Both the position numbers and the translations under genes were made by a program. Under the pieces are notes generated by a model that ran no database searches, was not told the DNA's origin, and saw only the letters and a program-made list of their open reading frames with translations. 53,577 bases of DNA from Planctomycetota bacterium (GTDB taxonomy: Bacteria > Planctomycetota > Phycisphaerae > Phycisphaerales > SM1A02), in NCBI GenBank assembly GCA_017859745.1, contig JAFMML010000014.1, forward strand, positions 1-53,577, written 5' to 3'. Positions 16,599-23,041 of this stretch are shown piece by piece; position 1 is the stretch's first letter; every line of letters begins with the position of its first letter.

Positions 16599-17551
16599 CT
16601 CGCGGGCCCTCCAGCGAAGTGGACGAAGGCGTCCTCGAGGGTGCGCCGCGGCGGTTCGATCGCCCGCACGCCCCCGCCAGCGGCGAGGATCGCCGCCGTC
16701 AGCGACTCGGGTCGAGCGCGGCCCTCGACGAATTCGATCTCGTGGGCGATCCAGACGCCCTCGGCGCCCGGAGTCTCGGCCCCGGATCCCCCCGCCGGCA
16801 CGAGTCGCGCTCCCGGAAGGCCCGCCAGCACCGCGGCAAGGCGGGCGGGCGGCAGATCGGTGACGCACCGCCACACGCCGTGACCGGCACCGGCACTTCG
16901 AAGCGACTCGATCGATCCCGCGGCGACCGACCGGCCATCCAGCACCAGGACCGCCTCGTCGCAGACCGCCTCGACCTCGGCCAAGAGGTGACTGCTGAGC
17001 AGCACGGTGCGCTCCTCCGCGAAGCTCTTGAGCAGCACGCGGAACTCGCGGACCTGAATCGGGTCGAGGCCCTCGGTCGGCTCGTCGAGCAGCAGCACCG
17101 AGGGACGCCCCAGCAGCGCCGCGGCGAGGCCGACTCGCTGTCGGAATCCGCGACTCAGGGCGCCGACGACGCGGCGTCGCACTCCGGCGAGGCCGCACGC
17201 CTCGACGACCCGATCGATCTCGGCCCGGCGGGATCCCTCGCGACCGCAGATCCGCCATCGAAAGGCCAGCAGCTCGTCCACCCGCATCTCGGGATGGCAC
17301 GGAGCCCCGTCAGGCAGATAGCCGATCCGCCGACGGGCCTCGCGAGGCGCCGCGAGCGCGTCGAGGCCGTCGATCTCGATCCTTCCCTCGTCGGGACGCA
17401 GCGATCCGACGAGCATCCGCAGCGTGGTGGTCTTTCCCGCGCCGTTGGGGCCGAGGAAGCCGCAGATCCGACCCGCCCCCACCTCGAGGGAGAGGCCGGA
17501 GACGGCTTCGACGGGACCGAATCGCTTGACGAGGTCGTGCGCGACGATCAT
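16595..17551 (-). CDS. ABC transporter ATPase (GldA-type)
   Basis: The 318-residue protein is the ATP-binding subunit for the fused permease directly downstream. It has Walker A GPNGAGKTTTLRML, the Q-loop region IGYLPDGAPCHPEM, the signature LSRGFRQRVGLAAALL, Walker B SVLLLDEPTEGLDP and the H-loop LLSSHLLAEVE. The signature has R in place of the second G of LSGG, which is common in this subfamily. A C-terminal ~90-residue accessory region follows. MIVAHDLVKRFG at 17551 is the family-type start; an in-frame ATG at 17659 lies 14 nt after a TAGACT hexamer and would add 36 residues. Confidence 0.92.
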   Translation of the reverse strand: MIVAHDLVKRFGPVEAVSGLSLEVGAGRICGFLGPNGAGKTTTLRMLVGSLRPDEGRIEIDGLDALAAPREARRRIGYLPDGAPCHPEMRVDELLAFRWRICGREGSRRAEIDRVVEACGLAGVRRRVVGALSRGFRQRVGLAAALLGRPSVLLLDEPTEGLDPIQVREFRVLLKSFAEERTVLLSSHLLAEVEAVCDEAVLVLDGRSVAAGSIESLRSAGAGHGVWRCVTDLPPARLAAVLAGLPGARLVPAGGSGAETPGAEGVWIAHEIEFVEGRARPESLTAAILAAGGGVRAIEPPRRTLEDAFVHFAGGPAR

Positions 17552-17673
17552 GGAGGACTGCGGACGCGGATGGGAGGCCGGCACCGATCCGAGAGGACCG
17601 GCCCAGGCCCGGAGATTGCCGGGGAGCCTTCCGGCGATTTCCCGGCGACTTCCCTTCATCGGGGACGCGGCGG

Positions 17674-17679
17674 AGTCTA
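17674..17679 (-). promoter_or_regulatory. -10-like TAGACT upstream of the ABC cassette
   Basis: TAGACT on the minus strand lies 122 nt before the preferred ATPase start and 14 nt before an alternative in-frame ATG at 17659. Confidence 0.4.
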
Positions 17680-17755
17680 CTCCACGTCCCTCGAGGACTC
17701 GCGAGTTCGTCCGCTCCGACGACAACCGTTGCGTGGCCGGACGCGAACCCGTCGA

Positions 17756-17761
17756 TAGACT
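17756..17761 (+). promoter_or_regulatory. -10-like TAGACT upstream of the PAS/GAF/REC gene
   Basis: TAGACT lies 53 nt before the ATG at 17815, in the 263-bp divergent region shared with the ABC cassette. Confidence 0.4.
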
Positions 17762-17814
17762 CCGCACGTGGTTCGCGACGTCGCCCCCGAGGGGGAGGAC
17801 GCACGACGACTCCG

Positions 17815-19440
17815 ATGACCGCCCCGAATCGCCCGCTGCTTCTCGTCTCGACCCTGGCCTCGCTCGACGGCCTGCCCCCGGAGGTGCGCGCCGTCCTCGA
17901 CGCGCGGTTCGAGATCGCCGAGACGGATCGCGCCGCCGGCGGTCGGATGGACGAAGGCTCGGTGCTCGAGATCGTGGGCGGCCTCGGCGAGGGTGTGGGC
18001 CTGGTGGATCCGCGCGGCGAGGTTCTGTGGATGAACGCCCGTCTTGCCGCGGTCAGTCCGGCGATGCTGCGGGCCTTTGCCGACGCCTGCGTGCAGGGCC
18101 TCGAACAACTCGCCGAGTTCGACACGGAGGAGACCACCGAGCTCGAGGCCGGCGGGCCGCATTCGGTGCGGGAGTCGCTGTCCCTCGAGGAATCCGAGTT
18201 CGAGGTGGTGGTGGCGCCCTTCACCGCAGAGGGCGGCGAACGACGCGCCATCGGCCTGCTGCTGGACGTCACCGCCAACCGACGACTGCAGAATCGCATC
18301 GAACAGGTGGATGTGGCCGGAGGAGAACTGCTCGACCTCGACACCGAGTGGGTCTCGCGACCCGTGACGGTCCGCCTGCGTCAGATCGAGGACCGGCTCG
18401 CCCGCGGCATCGAGTCGATCCTCGGCGAGGCCGCCTTCGAGGTGCGCCTCGTCGAGCCGCGCACCGGGCAGCTCGAACTGGTCATGAGCCGCGGCATCGA
18501 GCCGCTTCCCATCGGACAGCGGATGTTCGCCCGCCCCGAGGGCCACGGCATCTCCGGCCTCGTCGCATCGAGCGGCGAGGGCTACGTCTGCGGCGATGCG
18601 GCGTCCGACATCCGCTTCATGAGCGGACTCCCCGAAGCCGCCAGCAGCGTGACCGTGCCGCTGCGTCGCGGCGAACGGGTGATCGGCACCCTGAACGTCG
18701 AGAGCACCGTGCCCTGTCGCTTCGGCGAGGAGGACCGGTTCTGCCTCGAGCTGTACGGGCGCTACCTCGGCCTCGCTCTCACCATCCTCGACATGCTCGT
18801 CGTCGAGCGCTACACGACCAACCGACAGGTCGTGGAGAACATCTCCTCGGAGATCCGCGGGTCCCTCGCGGCACTCGCCGACCTCGCCGGCCGCCTCGAT
18901 CTCGGCGGCGATGCCGCCTCGGCGGGTTCGCTGCGGGAGGCCACCGCGGCCATCGAGGCCAGACTCGACACCTCCGCGGGCGGCCCCCAGTCGATCCTCG
19001 GCGCCGAGGCGTTCCTGCGCGACGCGGAGATCGAGTCGACGCTCTCCGGGCATCGCGTGCTCGTCGCCGACGACGAGCCCCAGATTCGCCAGACCATTCG
19101 CGCGGTGCTCGAGCGTTGCGGGTGCGAAGTGACCGTCTGCGAGGACGGCGCCGCGGCGATCGAGGCGATCGAGGCGACCGGCTCGGCCGCCGCAGAGCCG
19201 TTCGAGCTGGTGATCAGCGATGTCCGGATGCCCGATCGCAACGGCTACGAGGTGTTTCGGGCCGCCAAGGACGCCGCCGCGGACACGCCGGTGATCCTCA
19301 TGACCGGATTCGGCTACGACCCCCACCACTCGATCGTGCGTTCGAGCCAGGAGGGGCTGCACTGCTTCCTCTTCAAGCCGTTCCAGGTCGGGCAACTGCT
19401 CGACGAGGTCCGCAAGGCCCTCCGCGAACGCGCCACCTGA
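17815..19440 (+). CDS. PAS-like/GAF protein with a C-terminal receiver domain
   Basis: The 541-residue cytoplasmic protein has a PAS-like sensor (about 45-165, GEGVGLVDPRGEVLWMN) and a GAF domain (about 205-345, FEVRLVEPRTGQLELVMSRG to RFGEEDRFCLELYGRYLGLAL). A helical stretch (YTTNRQVVENISSEIRGSLA) resembles a kinase dimerisation helix but lacks the phospho-His. The C-terminal receiver domain (about 413-541) has acidic DDE, phospho-acceptor D469 in VISDVRMPD and the Lys in FLFKPF. There is no HATPase or output domain. It probably works as a signalling platform or adaptor for a separate kinase. It has a divergent promoter region with the ABC cassette. Confidence 0.85.
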   Translation: MTAPNRPLLLVSTLASLDGLPPEVRAVLDARFEIAETDRAAGGRMDEGSVLEIVGGLGEGVGLVDPRGEVLWMNARLAAVSPAMLRAFADACVQGLEQLAEFDTEETTELEAGGPHSVRESLSLEESEFEVVVAPFTAEGGERRAIGLLLDVTANRRLQNRIEQVDVAGGELLDLDTEWVSRPVTVRLRQIEDRLARGIESILGEAAFEVRLVEPRTGQLELVMSRGIEPLPIGQRMFARPEGHGISGLVASSGEGYVCGDAASDIRFMSGLPEAASSVTVPLRRGERVIGTLNVESTVPCRFGEEDRFCLELYGRYLGLALTILDMLVVERYTTNRQVVENISSEIRGSLAALADLAGRLDLGGDAASAGSLREATAAIEARLDTSAGGPQSILGAEAFLRDAEIESTLSGHRVLVADDEPQIRQTIRAVLERCGCEVTVCEDGAAAIEAIEATGSAAAEPFELVISDVRMPDRNGYEVFRAAKDAAADTPVILMTGFGYDPHHSIVRSSQEGLHCFLFKPFQVGQLLDEVRKALRERAT

Positions 19441-19452
19441 CGTCCGGATCGC

Positions 19453-20658
19453 TCAGGGCCGAACCGCGAAGGCGATTCGATCGTGGCCCTCGTGGTCGGG
19501 GATGATCGAGATCGACTCGAATCCCGAGGCCTCGAGTCGTTCACGGATGCGCAATCCCTGATCGAACTGGAACTCGAGCAGGATCGCGCCGCCGGGTTCG
19601 AGATGATCGCCCGCCGACTCGATGAGTCGGCCGAGCACCGCCAGGCCGTCCGGACCGCCGCGCAACGCCGTCTCCGGCTCGAACCTCACGTTCGCGGGCA
19701 CCTCGGCCCAGCGGGCGTCGTCGATGTACGGCGGATTCGCGCAGATCAGATCGAAGCGACGCCCCGCGACCGGATCGAAGAGGTCGCCCACCGCGAACTC
19801 GATCCGCTCCGAGACTCCGTGCCGTTCGGCGTTGCGGCGTGCCGTCTCGATGGCCGACGCCTGCAGATCGGTCGCAACCAGCGAGATCGAGAGGCCCCGG
19901 GACCTCGCCGAGGCGGGGTCGGCCTCGACCTCTTCGGGAGCCGGCACAAGCGGTGCGGCATGGTCGATCTCGTCGCTCGGCGCCGCGAAGGTCTGGACTT
20001 CGGCAATCGCCTCGAGCGGAATGTCCCCTGCACCTTCGATGCGGCTCGACGCGAGTTCCGCGGCGCGCGCGGCGGCACGTGCCGCGTGGACTTCGCTGCG
20101 TCGCTCCGGTGGACGCGCATCCAGTGCGAGACTGATCGCAATGCAGCCGCTTCCCGTGCCGACATCGAGAACCGACACCGCGGCGTCCGCGGAACGCGCT
20201 CGGATCCAGGACAGGGCTTCGCCGACCAGCGTCTCGGTGGCCGGACGCGGAATCAGCACCTCGGGTCCGACGTGATAGGGACGGGAGAGGAACCAGCCCT
20301 CGCCGACGAGGTGCTGGACGGGCTCGTGCCTCGCCGCACGAGCCACCAGCGCCCGCAGCGTCGCCCGCTCCTCGGCGGAGGCCGGCCGCTGCGGCTCCAT
20401 GTAGAGGCGCAGGCGATCGCACCCAAGCACCGACGAAAGCAGCAGTTCGGCGCAAACCCGAGGACTGTCCACGTTCCGCTCGTCGAGATGGTCCCGGATC
20501 CAGCGCAGCAGTTCGGCGGTCCGCCAGACCTTGCCCTCTCCCGCGGTTCGACCGGAGTCTGCGGCGGGCATCGCTTGGGGACGATCCGGTGGTGGTTCGG
20601 GAGGCATGAAGAGCGGATCCGTCTGGACGGGAGGCGGAGCGTGGAGGATCGGACGCAT
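19453..20658 (-). CDS. prmC: Release factor glutamine methyltransferase PrmC
   Basis: PrmC methylates the GGQ glutamine of release factors with SAM. The product has the N-terminal helical domain (LRWIRDHLDERNVDSPRVCAELLL, EPVQHLVGEGWFLSRPYHV) and IPRPATETLV. SAM motif I is VLDVGTGSGCIAIS, and the catalytic ANPPYI is at about 307-312. Unusually, about 75 residues rich in Ala, Glu and Pro (about 181-255) separate motif I from the ATDLQASAIE strand, where homologues have only a few residues. The start is uncertain: MRPILH at 20658 was chosen; the frame is open to 20718 and a Met at 20571 would also keep the domain. Confidence 0.88.
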   Translation of the reverse strand: MRPILHAPPPVQTDPLFMPPEPPPDRPQAMPAADSGRTAGEGKVWRTAELLRWIRDHLDERNVDSPRVCAELLLSSVLGCDRLRLYMEPQRPASAEERATLRALVARAARHEPVQHLVGEGWFLSRPYHVGPEVLIPRPATETLVGEALSWIRARSADAAVSVLDVGTGSGCIAISLALDARPPERRSEVHAARAAARAAELASSRIEGAGDIPLEAIAEVQTFAAPSDEIDHAAPLVPAPEEVEADPASARSRGLSISLVATDLQASAIETARRNAERHGVSERIEFAVGDLFDPVAGRRFDLICANPPYIDDARWAEVPANVRFEPETALRGGPDGLAVLGRLIESAGDHLEPGGAILLEFQFDQGLRIRERLEASGFESISIIPDHEGHDRIAFAVRP

Positions 20659-20797
20659 CGTGTTCGTCGGATTCACCGACGAACCTCCTCGACCCGACGA
20701 GCCGCCCTCCGCCAGCATCGTTGCGAAACGACCGTGGCGTCAACCTCGGCGCAGAACCGCGTCTTCCGCCCCGCCCGAGCGGACATGCACCTGCGGG

Positions 20798-20803
20798 TAT
20801 GAT
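20798..20803 (+). promoter_or_regulatory. -10-like TATGAT upstream of the 20846 gene
   Basis: TATGAT lies 42 nt before the ATG at 20846 and would drive the two-gene unit with the glycosyltransferase. Confidence 0.4.
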
Positions 20804-20845
20804 CCGCCAGTCCGCCCAGTTTCGCTCTCCTGCCGACGTCCCTTC

Positions 20846-21322
20846 ATGACCGCATCCCCTCCGCACCGGTTTCGCCCCCAGGACCTCCTCGAGCAGGTGC
20901 GGGCGAGAGACGTCTTCGACTCCCTGACGACGACCGAACTCGACGGGGGTGGGCAGCGGCTGGAGTGCGCCGCTCGCGACGCCGCCGAACCGGCGTTCTA
21001 CCGCCTCGACGTCGCCACCGACGGCAGCACGACCATCAGCCTCGTCACCTCGGACCGCTGGCTCAGCGAGTCGATCGAGTCCGACCTGATGCACTTCGGT
21101 GATCCCATCGAGGAACTCGTCGCCGAGGAACTGGAGGAACTCGACGGCACGCCTCCGGCCGGCGGACTCGTCGTGCGTCACTTCCGAAGCGACGACCTGC
21201 TCTACACCTTCGAGACGCCACTCCCCAAGGACGCCGACGGCGAGACCGCGGTCCTCTGGCTGCTGGCCTACGAAGCCGCCTTCCGCGAGCTCGGGGACAT
21301 GACCACCGACGACGAGGACTGA
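20846..21322 (+). CDS. Small acidic hypothetical protein ahead of the glycosyltransferase
   Basis: The 158-residue soluble acidic protein contains FYRLDVATDGSTTISLVTSDRWLSESIE, GGLVVRHFRSDDLLYTFETPLP and AVLWLLAYEAAFRELGDM. No signal peptide or membrane segment is seen. The alternating beta strands and final helix vaguely recall YbjN-type chaperone folds, but no family was recognised. The stop is 9 nt before the glycosyltransferase ATG, so the two are probably co-transcribed and may work together. The ATG at 20846 was chosen because upstream in-frame sequence is the prmC antisense. Confidence 0.75.
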   Translation: MTASPPHRFRPQDLLEQVRARDVFDSLTTTELDGGGQRLECAARDAAEPAFYRLDVATDGSTTISLVTSDRWLSESIESDLMHFGDPIEELVAEELEELDGTPPAGGLVVRHFRSDDLLYTFETPLPKDADGETAVLWLLAYEAAFRELGDMTTDDED

Positions 21323-21331
21323 TCGCCGCCC

Positions 21332-22846
21332 ATGCCTCCTCGCGTGCTGATGCTTGGTTGGGAATTCCCCCCGTTCATCACGGGTGGTCTCGGCACGGCC
21401 TGTCACGGCCTGACCAAGGCCCTCGATCGGGCCGGCGTTCCGGTGACCTTCGTCCTGCCTCGGCCGATCCCTGCCGACAGCTCCTCCCACGTCGATCTGG
21501 TCACCCCCGGCCGCCTTCCCCTGCTGCCCAACGGACCGCCGATCGAGCGGCGTCGCCGCCTCGAACCGGCGAAGGCCGCCACCGGCTCGGGTCCCGCCGA
21601 TCCCGCCGAGGCGGAGTGGTGGCGGGATCTCGAGCGGGGCCGGCTCGGGCCGTTGGTCGAGCGCCTGCAGCACGGCCGCTTCCTGCCGCTGCCGGAGTCC
21701 TTCATCGCCGCCTACACCTCGACGGCACCCAACCCGGTCTGGGATCGGATCGTCGCCGAGGGTGGGCTTTCGCGGGAACGTCTCGAATCCCTCGCCCGCA
21801 GCGGTGCGTTCGAGAGCCTTCGCGGCACCGCCGAGAACGACCTCGACATGACCCTGATGGAGCTGCTGCCCGAGGCCGGGCCGCCGGAACGCCGCCGCAG
21901 CGCCTACGGCCCCATGGCCGCCGACTACAGCGGCGACCTCGTCGCCGAAGCCGATCGCTACGCGAGGTTCTGCGTCGAGGCGACCGAGGGACTCGAGTAC
22001 GACGTCATCCACGCCCACGACTGGCTCACCTACACGGCGGGCCTCACCCTGTCGCGGATGACCGGCAAGCCGCTGGTGATCCACGTCCACGCCACCGAGT
22101 TCGATCGCTCGGGCGAGCACGTCAACCAGACCGTCTACAACATCGAGCGACGCGGCATGCACGGGGCCGACCGGGTGATCACCGTCAGCATGCTGACCCG
22201 CAACGTCGCCGTGAGCCGCTACGGCTGCGACCCGAACAAGATCGACGTGGTCTACAACGGCGTCGATCTCGAACCGACCCAGGCGGGCCTGCAGCCGATC
22301 GGGCGCCGAGACAAGATCGTCCTCTACTTCGGCCGGATCACCCACCAGAAGGGACCGGAGTACTTCATCGCCGCCGCCAAGCGGGTGCTGGAACTCGAAG
22401 ACGACGTGAAGTTCGTGGTGGCGGGATCGGGCGACCTCGCCGCCCACATGATCAGCCTCGCCGCCGAGGCCGGGATCGGCCACAAGGTCCTCTTCACCGG
22501 CTTCCTCCGCGGCAAGGACATCGCCCGGGTGTTCGCGATCGCGGATCTCTACGTGATGCCGAGCGTCTCCGAGCCGTTCGGCATCGCTCCGCTCGAGGCG
22601 ATCAGCCACAACGTGCCGGTCCTCATCAGCAAGAGCTCCGGCGTCAGCGAGGTGCTCGTCAACGCCCTGAAGGTCGACTTCTGGGATGTGGACGACATGG
22701 CCAACAAGATCGTGGCGGTGCTGCGGTATCCCCCGCTCTCGCGGACCCTCGTCGAGCACGGGCAGTTCGAGGTCCGGGGCATCACCTGGGACGGCGCCGC
22801 CGCGAAGTGCGTCGAGACCTACGAGCGGGCGATCGCGGAGAAGTGA
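21332..22846 (+). CDS. Glycogen/starch synthase-type glycosyltransferase (GT5/GT4)
   Basis: The 504-residue product has two GT-B domains. The N-terminal one starts RVLMLGWEFPPFITGGLGTACHGL with the GGLG nucleotide-sugar loop and contains YDVIHAHDWLTY. The C-terminal one has KIVLYFGRITHQKGPEYFIAA, FVVAGSGDL, VLFTGFLRGKDIARVFAIADLYVMPS and EPFGIAPLEAI with the catalytic E-x7-E-type pattern. Such enzymes extend alpha-glucans or related glycans from NDP-glucose. A low-complexity insertion (about 55-165) follows the first strands. No glgB or glgC is in the window, so the exact glycan is uncertain. Confidence 0.88.
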   Translation: MPPRVLMLGWEFPPFITGGLGTACHGLTKALDRAGVPVTFVLPRPIPADSSSHVDLVTPGRLPLLPNGPPIERRRRLEPAKAATGSGPADPAEAEWWRDLERGRLGPLVERLQHGRFLPLPESFIAAYTSTAPNPVWDRIVAEGGLSRERLESLARSGAFESLRGTAENDLDMTLMELLPEAGPPERRRSAYGPMAADYSGDLVAEADRYARFCVEATEGLEYDVIHAHDWLTYTAGLTLSRMTGKPLVIHVHATEFDRSGEHVNQTVYNIERRGMHGADRVITVSMLTRNVAVSRYGCDPNKIDVVYNGVDLEPTQAGLQPIGRRDKIVLYFGRITHQKGPEYFIAAAKRVLELEDDVKFVVAGSGDLAAHMISLAAEAGIGHKVLFTGFLRGKDIARVFAIADLYVMPSVSEPFGIAPLEAISHNVPVLISKSSGVSEVLVNALKVDFWDVDDMANKIVAVLRYPPLSRTLVEHGQFEVRGITWDGAAAKCVETYERAIAEK

Positions 22847-22924
22847 CCGGGCGACCACCCGGGGGCCGGCCCGGCGGCCGTCTCGCGGCTTCGCCGTCTC
22901 CGACGCGGGAACGGCGAGCCTCGC

Positions 22925-22930
22925 TACACT
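22925..22930 (+). promoter_or_regulatory. -10 element TACACT of tRNA-Arg
   Basis: TACACT lies 15 nt before the mature tRNA 5' end, which gives a plausible 5' leader of 8-9 nt for RNase P. No clear -35 was seen. Confidence 0.5.
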
Positions 22931-22945
22931 CCCCACCGAACCGAC

Positions 22946-23019
22946 GCGCGCGTAGCTCAATTGGATAGAGCATCGGCCTTCGAAGCCGAGGGTTGGGGGT
23001 TCGAGCCCCTCCGCGCGTG
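22946..23019 (+). tRNA. tRNA-Arg, anticodon UCG
   Basis: A full cloverleaf folds. The acceptor gcgcgcg pairs with cgcgcgt (G-U at 1-72), the D-arm is gctc/gagc, and the anticodon stem tcggc/gccga carries loop cttcgaa (anticodon TCG, codon CGA). The variable loop is gggtt, and the T-arm is ggggg/ccctc with loop ttcgagc. The discriminator is G. The 3' CCA is not encoded (gttt follows), so CCA must be added by the nucleotidyltransferase. Confidence 0.95.
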
Positions 23020-23041
23020 TTTCCCGCTCGACGGCCGGCCC

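Noticed and set aside
19541-22960. 1139-residue minus-strand frame across prmC, the hypothetical gene and the glycosyltransferase
   Set aside because: It is antisense to three genes with clear domains and has no motif of its own.
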